A stretch of DNA of 64,000 bases from Anaeromyxobacter sp. (GTDB lineage Bacteria > Myxococcota > Myxococcia > Myxococcales > Anaeromyxobacteraceae): contig JADKCZ010000018.1 of assembly GCA_016718565.1 (NCBI GenBank), positions 645,001 to 709,000 of the forward strand, written 5' to 3'. This document shows positions 18,237-26,467 of this stretch, piece after piece. How positions within the stretch are numbered: position 1 is the first letter of the stretch; every line of letters begins with the position of its first letter. Below the pieces are notes generated by a model. It was not told the origin of the DNA, ran no database searches, and worked only from the letters and a program-made list of their open reading frames with translations. Both the position numbers and the translations under genes were made by a program.

Positions 18237-19100
18237 TCACCCGCCCGAGACCGGGGCAGCGCCGGCTTCCAGGAACTCCCAGAGCCGTCCGGCCAGGGCG
18301 GTGAACAGGCCGCGCTGCGCCTCGTCCCCCACCGCGGCGATGGGCGTGCCGGCGTCGGCGGAGGCCCCGATGGCGGGGTCCAGGGGCAGCTCGCCCAGGA
18401 AGGGGACGCCGTACTGCAGCGCCAGGGCCTTCCCACCCCCCTGGCCGAAGGGGTGGTGGCGCACGCCGGTGTCCGGCGCGGTGAACCAGCTCATGTTCTC
18501 CAGCACCCCCGCCACCGGCACCCCCACCTCGAGCAGCAGCCTGAGCGCTCGCCGCACGTCGTCGGTGGCCACCACCTGCGGGGTGGTCACCACCACCGCG
18601 GCGCCCACGTGGAGCTCCTGCGCCAGCGTCAGCTGGACGTCGCCGGTGCCGGGCGGCAGGTCCACCACCAGCACGTCGAGGGGGCCCCAGGCCACGTCGT
18701 CGAGGAGCTGCACCAGCGCCGAGATGGCCACCGCCGAGCGCCAGGCCAGCGGCGTGTCGGCCTCGGGCGTGGTGAGCCCCACGCTCATGACCCGGAGGCC
18801 GAAGTTCTCGGCCGGCACCATCTGGCCCTGGTCGTTCCAGCGGACCCGCTCGCCGGCCAGCTGCAGCAGCCGCGGCACGCTGGGGCCGTGCACGTCGGCG
18901 TCCAGCACGCCCACCCTCAGGCCGCGCTGGGCCAGGGCGCTGGCCACGTTGACCGCCACCGTGGACTTGCCCACCCCACCCTTCCCGCTGGTGAAGAGCA
19001 GGACGTGGCGGGCGAAGGGGGCCCGGTGGTTGGGGCGGGCCGTGTGCCCGAAGGTGAGATCGGGGGGCGCCCCCAGGCGCACCAGGCCGTCCTGGCTCAC
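18237..19100 (-). CDS. Mrp/NBP35-type P-loop ATPase lacking the CxxC and the DUF59 domain
   Basis: 287 residues from GTG 19100. The deviant Walker A is FTSGKGGVGKSTVAVNVASA near residues 36-55. Also present are GVLDADVHGPSVPR, Walker B-type VLVVDLPPGTGDVQLT, and VTTPQVVATDDV. Mrp proteins act as Fe-S cluster carriers. Here the cluster-binding stretch reads ENMSWFTAPDTGVRHHPFG, so both Cys of the usual C-P-x-C-G are replaced (Ala and Thr). The N-terminal MIP18/DUF59 domain of standard Mrp is also absent. It may therefore not carry a cluster, or may act on a dedicated partner. It follows the orphan exported protein of the molybdoenzyme operon by 25 bp and is probably the operon's last gene. Confidence 0.85.
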   Translation of the reverse strand: MSQDGLVRLGAPPDLTFGHTARPNHRAPFARHVLLFTSGKGGVGKSTVAVNVASALAQRGLRVGVLDADVHGPSVPRLLQLAGERVRWNDQGQMVPAENFGLRVMSVGLTTPEADTPLAWRSAVAISALVQLLDDVAWGPLDVLVVDLPPGTGDVQLTLAQELHVGAAVVVTTPQVVATDDVRRALRLLLEVGVPVAGVLENMSWFTAPDTGVRHHPFGQGGGKALALQYGVPFLGELPLDPAIGASADAGTPIAAVGDEAQRGLFTALAGRLWEFLEAGAAPVSGG

Positions 19101-19125
19101 GGGCGGCGCCGGCCCGGGCGCCGCG

Positions 19126-19548
19126 TCACAGGCAGCCCTTGAAGGCGCCGGCCTTCTTCTTCTTGGCCACCGAGAACTCGTCCACCTCCACCGTGGCGAT
19201 GTCCTGCCGGGCGTCCACCGCCACGGCCTTGCCGGTGAAGTCGATGCTGCCGCCGCCGAAGGCGCCCTCCAGCTGGTAGCGGTGCACCTTCTTCTCGGCG
19301 ATCCGGTAGATGGCCTTCTCGGCCACGTCGAAGACCACCAGCGCCTTCTTCACCTCGGCGGGCGGGCAGGCGTTGAGCCGCTTGAGCTCGCCGGACTGGC
19401 GCACCTGCAGGGCGCAGCTGAGCCCGGTGACCACGCCGGCGGTCACGTCGATCTCCTCGCCGACGTCGGCTGGCCGGGCGGCGCCCGGGGCCAGCAGGGC
19501 GGCGGCCAGCAGCAGCGCGGTGGCGGTGAGACGGGAGCGGGTGGTCAC
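19126..19548 (-). CDS. Exported protein of unknown function in the molybdoenzyme operon
   Basis: 140 residues. GTG 19548 follows GGAGGACGCC (strong ribosome site) and overlaps the gamma-subunit stop by 4 bp (GTGA). A Sec signal peptide (ATALLLAAALLAPGAARPAD) is followed by a small, likely beta-rich domain: EEIDVTAGVVTGLSCALQ, KRLNACPPAEVKKALVVFD, KAIYRIAEKK, GSIDFTGKAVAVD, VEVDEFSVAKKKK and a last Cys (GCL). Three Cys are visible and no heme motif. I do not recognise a family. The operon position suggests a periplasmic accessory role, but nothing in the sequence states one. Confidence 0.75.
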   Translation of the reverse strand: MTTRSRLTATALLLAAALLAPGAARPADVGEEIDVTAGVVTGLSCALQVRQSGELKRLNACPPAEVKKALVVFDVAEKAIYRIAEKKVHRYQLEGAFGGGSIDFTGKAVAVDARQDIATVEVDEFSVAKKKKAGAFKGCL

Positions 19549-20798
19549 GGCGTCCTCCGGGCGGGCGGGGCACCGCCCATGGTGACGAGGTAGGCCAGCA
19601 GGTCGGCCAGGTCCTGGGGCGGCAAGGCGGCGTAGTCGGGCATGGTGGAGACCGTGCGCCCGTCGGCCTCGCGGGCGAACCAGGTGAAGGCCTCGTCGTC
19701 CGGCCAGGCGCCGCGGGCGTCGCGGGCCGCGGTCCGGTCCTGGTGCTGGCGCGGGTTGGGGTTGGGCACGATGACCTCGCTCGGCCGGAGCAGCGAGGCG
19801 CGCAGGTACCCGGGCGTGGCGATCACCCCGATGGCGCTCAGGTCCGGCGCCAGGCCCGGCGCCGCCCCCTGGTGGCCGGCCGCCGCGTGGCAGGCGGTGC
19901 AGCTCTCCTCGAAGAGGCCCCTGCCGCGGACTGCGTCGCCCAGGTCGCCGGGGCCGCGGCCGAAGGCCTGCTCGGCGGCGTAGCCAGCGTCGAGCGGCTG
20001 GCCCGGCAGCCGGAGGAAGCGCCAGCCGGTGAGCGCCTTGTTGCCGCCGCGCTCCTGCCGGGAGCCGTCCCAGGTGGCCAGGGCGAAGGGCACCAGCCCC
20101 TGGCGCAGGTCGAGGCCGGCCGCGGCCAGCGGTCGCACGAAGAGGGCCCGCCAGGCCTGGCGCTGCCGGTCGTAGCGCAGCGCCACGGTGAGCGGCCCCA
20201 GGTCGGTGCGGGCCAGCGTGCCGAAGCCGGCGCCGGTGGTGGCCCGGGCCTGCGCCCCGGCGGCGGTGGCGCGGGCCAGCAGCACGGCCACCGGCTGGCC
20301 CTCGTCGCCCATGCCGACGTAGGGCAGGCGCTGGCCGGGGCCGAAGCGGAGCGGCAGCTGCAGCGCGGCGCCGTCGCCGTAGCGGTCGGTGGCGTCCGGC
20401 GGGGCCAGGTCCTCGGTGGCGTCGGCCCACTCCACCAGCACCGCCAGGGCGACGCCGTCGGTGGCGGCGCGCACCGAGAGGCTCCGCGGCCCGCCCGAGG
20501 CCAGCGCGGCGTTGGCGGCCCGGTCGTGCAGCCGGATGGAGCGCTGGGGCGCAGCCGGCACGGTGAGGGCGGGCAGGGCGGCCCAGGCGGCCGCCGCGGG
20601 ATCGGCCGGGAGGGTCGGCAGGCGCTGCACCTCCAGCGCCTCGGGGATGGCCGCCGTGGCGGGGCTGGCGGCGCCTCCGGCGGCGGGCGTGGGGGTGGCC
20701 GCCGGGGCGGCCTCGGCCGCGCCGGCGAGCAGCGCGGTGGCGAGCAGCGCGGCCCGGACCAGGCGGCGCAGGGCGGTGACTCGGACGTGGTGGCGCAT
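19545..20798 (-). CDS. Type II DMSO-reductase-family gamma subunit (heme b domain) fused to cytochrome c
   Basis: 417 residues with a Sec signal peptide (LVRAALLATALLAGAAEA). Residues about 50-270 look like the ethylbenzene-dehydrogenase/DMSOR gamma-type heme b domain: IRLHDRAANAALA, LAVLVEWADATED, DRYGDGAALQLPL, YVGMGDEGQPV, and the later ALATWDGSRQERGG strand. Residues about 300-417 form a class I cytochrome c with C-T-A-C-H and a distal Met in VSTMPDYAAL. Known periplasmic gamma subunits (SerC, ClrC, DdhC, EbdC) carry only the heme b part, so the cytochrome c fusion is unusual and would extend the electron path out of the enzyme. ATG 20798 has GAGGGGG eight bases upstream; a GTG at 20804 overlapping the beta stop is an alternative start. 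Confidence 0.8.
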   Translation of the reverse strand: MRHHVRVTALRRLVRAALLATALLAGAAEAAPAATPTPAAGGAASPATAAIPEALEVQRLPTLPADPAAAAWAALPALTVPAAPQRSIRLHDRAANAALASGGPRSLSVRAATDGVALAVLVEWADATEDLAPPDATDRYGDGAALQLPLRFGPGQRLPYVGMGDEGQPVAVLLARATAAGAQARATTGAGFGTLARTDLGPLTVALRYDRQRQAWRALFVRPLAAAGLDLRQGLVPFALATWDGSRQERGGNKALTGWRFLRLPGQPLDAGYAAEQAFGRGPGDLGDAVRGRGLFEESCTACHAAAGHQGAAPGLAPDLSAIGVIATPGYLRASLLRPSEVIVPNPNPRQHQDRTAARDARGAWPDDEAFTWFAREADGRTVSTMPDYAALPPQDLADLLAYLVTMGGAPPARRTP

Positions 20799-20800
20799 GG

Positions 20801-21850
20801 TCACGTCCCCCTCGCCGGACCGGCCGACTTCACGCCGCGGCGTCCCAGCGGCACCAGCCCCGGGTCCACCGGCGCGCCCAGCCGGAACATCTCGGCCTGG
20901 CGGAAGGCGATGAGCAGGTCCATCAGCTCCGAGGGCTGCCCGGCCGCGCGCCGCTGCTTCTCCTGCTCCAGCGTGGCCAGGGCCTTCTTGACCTCTGGCC
21001 CGAAGAGCTCGACCAGCGAGGCCAGCGGGATCCGCTGGCTGCCCGGGATGGGCTTGCCGAAGGCGTCGAACTTCGGCGGGCCGGGCAGCGGTGGCACGTA
21101 GAAGACGTTGGGCTGGGTGCCCAGCTCCGGGTGGAGCGGCAGCGCCACCTTCCAGCGGTGCACCAGCTGGTGCACCTGGCCGGCCTGGTCGTCGAGGTAG
21201 CCCACGAAGCGCAGGCGGCCGACGCACTGCTGGGCGCAGGCCGGCGGCAGCCCCTTCTCGACGCGCGGGAAGCAGAGGATGCACTTCTCCGACTTGAAGC
21301 GCGCCGTGTTGAAGTAGACCTTCTTGTACGGGCAGCCGGCGATGCAGTAGCGCAGCCCCTCGCACTTGTCCTGGTCCACCAGCACCACGCCGTCCTGGTC
21401 GCGCTTGAAGATGGCGCCGCGCGGGCAGGCCGCCAGGCAGCCCGGGTTGGCGCAGTGGTTGCAAATGCGCGGCAGGTAGAAGTGCCAGCTGTTGGGGAAG
21501 GTCCCGGCGCCGACGTCCTCGTCCCAGTTCGGCCCGTTGTGTGGCTCGCCCTGGACCCTCAGCTCGGCCCCCTCGGCCAGCTCGTCGAGGTTGAAGTCCC
21601 AGGGGGTGCCGTAGCCGCCGGAGAGCGAGGGCACGGTGCCCTCCTGCAGGGCGCCGGCCGCGTCGAAGCCGCCGCCCATGCCCTCCCAGCCGCGCGGGTA
21701 GCCGCCGCCCGGGCGGGTCTCCACGTTGTTCCAGTACATGTACTGGCGGCCGTCCCGGTTGGTCCACTGCGTCTTGCAGGCCACCGTGCAGGTCTGGCAG
21801 CCGATGCACTTGTTGAGGTCCATCACCATCGCGAGCTGGCGGGTCGTCAT
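20801..21850 (-). CDS. Type II DMSO-reductase-family beta subunit, four Fe-S clusters
   Basis: 349 residues, the size of SerB, ClrB, PcrB, DdhB and EbdB (about 325-352) and much shorter than NarH. The four Cys groups are LNKCIGCQTCTVACK (near residue 14), ICNHCANPGCLAACPRGA, CEGLRYCIAGCPYKK, and KCILCFPRVEKG...CAQQC. The segment VGRLRFVGYLDD is typical of this clade. There is no signal peptide, so export would be by the hitch-hiker route with the Tat signal of alpha. Its ATG is preceded by AAGGGGA and lies 9 bp after alpha. It wires electrons between the molybdenum centre and the gamma heme b. Confidence 0.92.
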   Translation of the reverse strand: MTTRQLAMVMDLNKCIGCQTCTVACKTQWTNRDGRQYMYWNNVETRPGGGYPRGWEGMGGGFDAAGALQEGTVPSLSGGYGTPWDFNLDELAEGAELRVQGEPHNGPNWDEDVGAGTFPNSWHFYLPRICNHCANPGCLAACPRGAIFKRDQDGVVLVDQDKCEGLRYCIAGCPYKKVYFNTARFKSEKCILCFPRVEKGLPPACAQQCVGRLRFVGYLDDQAGQVHQLVHRWKVALPLHPELGTQPNVFYVPPLPGPPKFDAFGKPIPGSQRIPLASLVELFGPEVKKALATLEQEKQRRAAGQPSELMDLLIAFRQAEMFRLGAPVDPGLVPLGRRGVKSAGPARGT

Positions 21851-21859
21851 GGCGTCCCC

Positions 21860-24739
21860 TTACCCGACCTTGGCCACGTCGACCGTGGCGTCGTAGGCGT
21901 GCTGGTTGCCGTCCCAGCTGGCGCCGAACTTGAGGTGACCCCAGCCGTCGGAGAGCTCCAGCAGGTTGATGGCGTCGCCCACCAGGGCGTTGTGCCCCTG
22001 CTTGCCGCGGTACTGGAACGGCTCCCAGCCGTGCTCCAGCACCACCGCGCCGGGCGGCACCCCGGCCGACAGCTTGGCCAGCAGCTCCGCCTGGCCCAGG
22101 TCGTTCCACATGCGCATCCGGTCCCCGTCGGCGATGCCCTTGGCCTTGGCGGTGGCGGGGTTGAGCATGGCGCAGGGCTCACCGCGCTGCAGCCTGAGCA
22201 GCGTGGGCGACACCTTGTAGGTCGAGTGGATCGACCAGCGGGCGTGGGGCGTCATCAGCAGCAGCGGGAAGCGCCTGGGGTGGATGGGCAGGGTGGCGGC
22301 CGGCAGGCTGGCGCCGGCGGCGATCCAGGCCGGGTCGTCCACGTAGAAGGTGAGCCGGCCGGAGACGGTCTCGAACCGCTGGCTCAGGTAGAGGTTGTTC
22401 TCGAAGGAGCTGTAGGGCCGGTCCGGGTAGAGCGGCGAGGTCTTGCCGGCCAGGTCGTTGAGCACCAGGAACCCGCCGCGGGCCACCATCGACTGGGGGG
22501 TGCTGGGCTTGAACTGGTCGACGTGCTCCAGGGCGAACTCCACCGCGTCGCGGTCGGTGCGCAGCTTGCCGCCCAGGGTGAACTCCTCCACCAGCTTGTC
22601 GAGCGGGCGGACGCCCTCCTGCGCATGGGTCGGGTCGGGGATGCGGATGGACCGCTGGTCGCCGGTGGCCTGGTGCCGCGCCACCGCCAGGGCCTGCAGC
22701 TTCTCGGCGATGAGGGTCGAGATCTCCCACTCCGACCTGGCCTCGCCCACCGGCTTCAGGTTGGCCGGCGGGGCGCACACGTTGGCGAAGCGGTGGTAGC
22801 CGGGGTTGGTGCGCAGGTCCCAGGCCTCGTAGGCGGAGGTGCAGGGCAGCAGCACGTCCGCGAAGGTGGCGAAGTCGCTCATGCGCGTGTCGCCGTAGGC
22901 GATGAAGGCGGCCTTCTCCAGGAAGGCCTGCTTGTAGCGCCCCTTGTTGCGGCGGAAGCGGGCGTCGGCGAAGAGCAGGAAGGTCTCGGTCTCCTTCCAC
23001 CAGGGCTTGCCCTGCCGGGCCTTGGCCGGGCCGTCGCCCTCGGAGGCGTCGAGCGCCGCCTTCACGGAGGCCTGGTGGGCGGCGCGGCTGGTGCCGGTGG
23101 CGCGCCGGTAGTCGGCGTCGTCGAAGGACGGGTCCGCGGCGCCGTCGCCCAGCATCCACTCGGAGACGAAGCCGGAGGCGAAGCGGTGCTGGTACCGGCC
23201 GGCGAAGCCGGAGAGCGCCTCCAGGCCGGTGATGGACCACTCGTTCTCGGTGTTGAGCCCGCCGGCGGGGCCCAGCTTGCCCAGGAAGGCGGCCAGCGCG
23301 GAGATGGCCCGCTGCGACAGCATGCCGTTGAAGTGCTTGCCCACCGCGAAGCCCAGGGTGAGCACCGCCACCTTGCTCGAGCCCAGCAGGGTGGCCAGCT
23401 GGTCCACCACCGCCGGGTGCACCCCGGTGATGGGCTGGACCTTGGCCGCGGCGTAGGCGCCGAGCTCCTTGGCGAAGAGCGAGAAGGCCGGCGCCACCTC
23501 CACCTCGCCGTGCCCCTTGAGCTTGAGCCGGTAGCGGCCGGAGAGCGCCGGGTCGAGGTTCCAGGAGATGTCCTCGAGCCGCAGGGTCTCCACGGTGGAC
23601 CCCTCGCAGCCGGGCAGCGCGGTGGCCTTGCGCTGCTTCAGGTCCCAGGCCAGGAAGACCTCGTGGTGCTTCTCGTGGTCGGCCGCGAAGCGCTCCACCG
23701 AGGCCTGGTCGAAGCGCGGGTCGGAGAGGTCCACGTCGTGCAGCCGGACCAGCTGGCGGGTGTCGGTGCGCACCAGCAGCGTCAGGTCGGTGAACTGCTT
23801 GAGGAAGCGCTCCGGGTAGAGCTTGCGCTGCAGCAGCCGGTGCATCACCGCCAGGGCCAGGTGGCCGTCGCCGCCCGGCTTGACCGGCACCCACAGGTCG
23901 GCGTGGATGGCCGAGGCGTTGAACTCCGGGGTCACCACCACGATCTTGGCCCCGCGGTACTTGGCCTCCCACAGGTAGTGGGCGTCGGGGATGCGGGAGG
24001 TGTTGGGGTTGCAGCCCCAGAAGACCGCCACGTCGGCGCCGTAGAGGAAGTCGTAGGTGCAGCCCAGGTTGCCCTCGCCGTAGACGGCCGAGACGCCCGG
24101 GAAGTTGTCTCCCACGTAGCTGGCGATGTACGGGCGGACCGCCCCGAGCAGCGTCCCGAGCCGCTTCACCGAGGCGGCGCGCGCCTCGGAGAGCATGCCC
24201 GAGCCCATGTGCACGTAGTTCCCGGCCGGGCCCTTCTCCAGCATGGTCTGGTAGAGCCGGGTGGCCACCTCGGTGATGGCCTCGTCCCAGGAGATGCGCT
24301 TCCACTTGCCCTCGCCCCGCGCGCCGGCCCGGCGCATCGGGTACATGAGCCGGTCGGCCTGGTAGACCAGCTGCGAGTGCTGCGCCCCCTTGTTGCAGCC
24401 GCGCGGGTTGGCGTCCGGGACGTCGGCCGCCACCGGCGGGTAGCTGGCCGACTGGTTCTCGCGGGTGATGCGCCCGCCGGCGTCGGTCCAGACCTCCCAG
24501 GCGCAGTTCCCCTGGCAGTTGACGCAGTGGTAGGCGTAGCCGTGCTGCTCGGCGTCGCCGTAGGTGCGGGCGAACTCCTCGCGCCAGGCGGCCTCGGTGG
24601 AGGCCCCGGGGGTCGGCGCCGGGGGCGGGACCGGCGGCGCGGCCGGCTGGGCCGCCGGGGCGGCCGCGGTCTCGCTGGCCAGGCCGGAGATCCCCAGCGC
24701 GGCGAAGCCCTTCAGCAGGTTCCTGCGGCTCACGGTCAT
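21860..24739 (-). CDS. Molybdopterin-dependent oxidoreductase alpha subunit, periplasmic type II DMSO-reductase clade
   Basis: 959 residues from ATG 24739 (GGGGGAG upstream). The twin-arginine signal SRRNLLKGFAALG predicts folded export. The FS0 motif near residue 70 reads H-C-V-N-C-Q-G-N-C with a later NPRGCNKG Cys. This is the His-x3-Cys-x3-Cys pattern of the NarG-like type II clade. The likely molybdenum Asp lies in SYVGDNFPGVSAVYGEG. The WGCNPNTSRIPDAHY and MLNPATAKAKGI stretches are bis-MGD-binding regions. Length and partner genes match the periplasmic members (selenate, chlorate and perchlorate reductases, dimethylsulfide and ethylbenzene dehydrogenases). The substrate and even the direction of the reaction cannot be decided here. 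No NarJ/TorD-type chaperone gene is in the operon. The upstream sulfurtransferase and ArsR-rhodanese regulator favour a sulfur compound. Confidence 0.92.
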   Translation of the reverse strand: MTVSRRNLLKGFAALGISGLASETAAAPAAQPAAPPVPPPAPTPGASTEAAWREEFARTYGDAEQHGYAYHCVNCQGNCAWEVWTDAGGRITRENQSASYPPVAADVPDANPRGCNKGAQHSQLVYQADRLMYPMRRAGARGEGKWKRISWDEAITEVATRLYQTMLEKGPAGNYVHMGSGMLSEARAASVKRLGTLLGAVRPYIASYVGDNFPGVSAVYGEGNLGCTYDFLYGADVAVFWGCNPNTSRIPDAHYLWEAKYRGAKIVVVTPEFNASAIHADLWVPVKPGGDGHLALAVMHRLLQRKLYPERFLKQFTDLTLLVRTDTRQLVRLHDVDLSDPRFDQASVERFAADHEKHHEVFLAWDLKQRKATALPGCEGSTVETLRLEDISWNLDPALSGRYRLKLKGHGEVEVAPAFSLFAKELGAYAAAKVQPITGVHPAVVDQLATLLGSSKVAVLTLGFAVGKHFNGMLSQRAISALAAFLGKLGPAGGLNTENEWSITGLEALSGFAGRYQHRFASGFVSEWMLGDGAADPSFDDADYRRATGTSRAAHQASVKAALDASEGDGPAKARQGKPWWKETETFLLFADARFRRNKGRYKQAFLEKAAFIAYGDTRMSDFATFADVLLPCTSAYEAWDLRTNPGYHRFANVCAPPANLKPVGEARSEWEISTLIAEKLQALAVARHQATGDQRSIRIPDPTHAQEGVRPLDKLVEEFTLGGKLRTDRDAVEFALEHVDQFKPSTPQSMVARGGFLVLNDLAGKTSPLYPDRPYSSFENNLYLSQRFETVSGRLTFYVDDPAWIAAGASLPAATLPIHPRRFPLLLMTPHARWSIHSTYKVSPTLLRLQRGEPCAMLNPATAKAKGIADGDRMRMWNDLGQAELLAKLSAGVPPGAVVLEHGWEPFQYRGKQGHNALVGDAINLLELSDGWGHLKFGASWDGNQHAYDATVDVAKVG

Positions 24740-24803
24740 GGCCGACTCCCCCTCTGCGCTCGGTGCGGCGGTGTGGTGCGGCGAGGTCAGGCTGGCGCGG
24801 CGG

Positions 24804-25754
24804 TCAGGGCTGGGCGGCCAGCGGGAGCGTCGGGTCGTTGCCCCACTCGTCCCAGGAGCCGACGTAGACCTTCACGTTGGCGTGGCCGGCCTGCTTGAGG
24901 GCCAGGTACTGGAACGAGCCGCGCCCCAGCCCGACGTGGCAGTAGCTGATGACCGTCTTGGACGGGTCGTAGCCGTTCTTCTTGAGCTTCTCGAGCTGCT
25001 TCTGCAGCTCCGCCGCGTCCTTCAGGGTGGGCTTGTCGGCCTGTCCGTCCTTGTTCCCGGCGTACTTGCTCCAGGGCGAGAAGACCGCGCCGGGGATGGC
25101 GCCGCCCCGCTTCACGGTGATCTCCTCGTCCTCGTTGGCGTGGGCGGTCTGGAGCGCCTTGCCGCTGAACTCGTCGAGGGTGTGGCGGGCGTCCAGGATG
25201 AGGTAGTGGGCCGCGTCGCCGGTGGCCTTCTTCACCTCGTCCACCGTGGCGATCATGGAGCGATCCACCACCGGGGTGAAGGCCTTGGCCGGCACCTTGG
25301 CGGGCTGGCCGGCCTCCACCGGGCCGCCGTGGGCCACCCAGGTGGCCAGGCCGCCCTCCAGGATGCGGACCTTCTTCACCCCGTAGAGCTTGAGGAAGAA
25401 CCAGGTGCCCGAGGCGTTGGCGCCGGCGCCCAGGTCGTAGACCACCACCTCGGTGGCGGCGTCGATGCCCAGCTCCCCGCCGATGTAGGCGGCGGCGTGG
25501 TCCTCGCACATGGGCAGGCCCTGGCAGGCCTTCACGTCGTCCAGGTAGTGGAGCCCGTGGGCGTAGGCGTCCACCGAGCCCGGCAGGTGGGCCTTGCTGA
25601 AGTCCTTCTCCGAGTCGGCCCAGACGAAGCGGACCCCGGGGTTGCCCACCAGGGCCTTGGCCTCCTCGTGGGAGATGAACTCGCCGGCGGCCAGGGCCGG
25701 GGCGGCGTGGAGCAGCGGGAGCAAGGTGAGGGCGAGGGCGGCGGCGGTTCTCAT
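24804..25754 (-). CDS. Exported two-domain rhodanese (thiosulfate/3-mercaptopyruvate sulfurtransferase type)
   Basis: 316 residues with a Sec signal peptide (RTAAALALTLLPLLHAAPALA). Two rhodanese folds follow. The first (about 25-145) has VYDLGAGANASGTW in place of the Cys loop and is inactive. The second (about 165-310) has VISYCHVGLGRGSFQYLALK with the catalytic Cys and the six-residue loop, preceded by ILDARHTLDEFSG. It should transfer sulfane sulfur in the periplasm. The loop C-H-V-G-L-G-R is not the standard C-x-S/T-G form, so the acceptor is uncertain. The gene lies 64 bp upstream of the molybdoenzyme alpha subunit and 53 bp downstream of the ArsR-rhodanese regulator. Confidence 0.88.
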   Translation of the reverse strand: MRTAAALALTLLPLLHAAPALAAGEFISHEEAKALVGNPGVRFVWADSEKDFSKAHLPGSVDAYAHGLHYLDDVKACQGLPMCEDHAAAYIGGELGIDAATEVVVYDLGAGANASGTWFFLKLYGVKKVRILEGGLATWVAHGGPVEAGQPAKVPAKAFTPVVDRSMIATVDEVKKATGDAAHYLILDARHTLDEFSGKALQTAHANEDEEITVKRGGAIPGAVFSPWSKYAGNKDGQADKPTLKDAAELQKQLEKLKKNGYDPSKTVISYCHVGLGRGSFQYLALKQAGHANVKVYVGSWDEWGNDPTLPLAAQP

Positions 25755-25807
25755 CGGAGTCCTCTCGGGGCGGGTTCCAGCGGGGCGGGAGCGGCGATGG
25801 TGTGGGG

Positions 25808-26467
25808 TCACGGGAGCGAGGGAGCGGGCCGGAGGTCCGGCACGCCCAGGTCGAGGTGCCGGGCCCGGTAGCCAGCAGATCTCAGAACCCGGACGGCGTC
25901 CACCGCCAGCGGGCAGTAGGGTCCGCGGCAATAGGTCACCACCGCGCGGTCGCGTGGGAGCTCCGCCAGCCGGGACGGCAGCTCCGCCAGGGGCACCGAT
26001 CTCGCCCCCGGCAGGTGGCCGGCTTCGTACTCTGCGGTCGGGCGCACGTCGAGCAGCGTGCACCGCCCCGCCTGGATCTCGTCGAGCACCTCATCGCGCT
26101 CGGCGGGGTCGAGCACGCCGAGCTCACGCCGCAGGCGATCCATCTCCGGCAGCAGCGCCTCGGCCAGCCCGCGCATCAGGCCAAAGGCCTGCGAGACCCC
26201 CGCGTCGGTGAGCCGGTAGCGGCTGCGCCGACCGTCGCGGTCCGAGGTCACCAGGCGGGCCGCCCGCAGCTGCTGCAGGTGGCGCGAGGCGTTGGCCAGG
26301 CTCACGCCCGCGGTCTCCGCCAGGTCCTCCACGCTGCGCGGCGCCTGGCGCAGGAGGTCGAGCAGCTGGAGTCGGACGGGGCTCCCGAGCGCCCGGCCGA
26401 GCCGGGCGATCTCGCCGTAGTGAGCCCGGGCGGCGTGGCGGGCGGGCGGTGAGCTGACATCAATCAA
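25808..26467 (-). CDS. ArsR-family repressor fused to a rhodanese domain
   Basis: 219 residues. Residues about 10-100 form a winged helix-turn-helix (LGSPVRLQLLDLLRQ, VEDLAETAGVSLANASRHLQQL, SRYRLTDAG). No ArsR-type ELCVCDL metal site is seen. Residues about 120-215 form a rhodanese domain with LLDVRPTAEYEAGHLPGARSVPL and the active loop TYCRGPYCPLAV, whose first Cys would accept sulfane sulfur. The design suggests direct sensing of persulfide or a similar sulfur species. The only in-frame start is a TTG at 26467, which lies inside the predicted operator. It is the first gene of the seven-gene run to 18237, so autoregulation is likely. Confidence 0.88.
   Translation of the reverse strand: MIDVSSPPARHAARAHYGEIARLGRALGSPVRLQLLDLLRQAPRSVEDLAETAGVSLANASRHLQQLRAARLVTSDRDGRRSRYRLTDAGVSQAFGLMRGLAEALLPEMDRLRRELGVLDPAERDEVLDEIQAGRCTLLDVRPTAEYEAGHLPGARSVPLAELPSRLAELPRDRAVVTYCRGPYCPLAVDAVRVLRSAGYRARHLDLGVPDLRPAPSLP

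Noticed and set aside
21860..24739. Naming the molybdoenzyme as nitrate, selenate or chlorate reductase
   Set aside because: Motifs support the clade but not a substrate. Beta is too short for NarH and no diagnostic neighbour is present.
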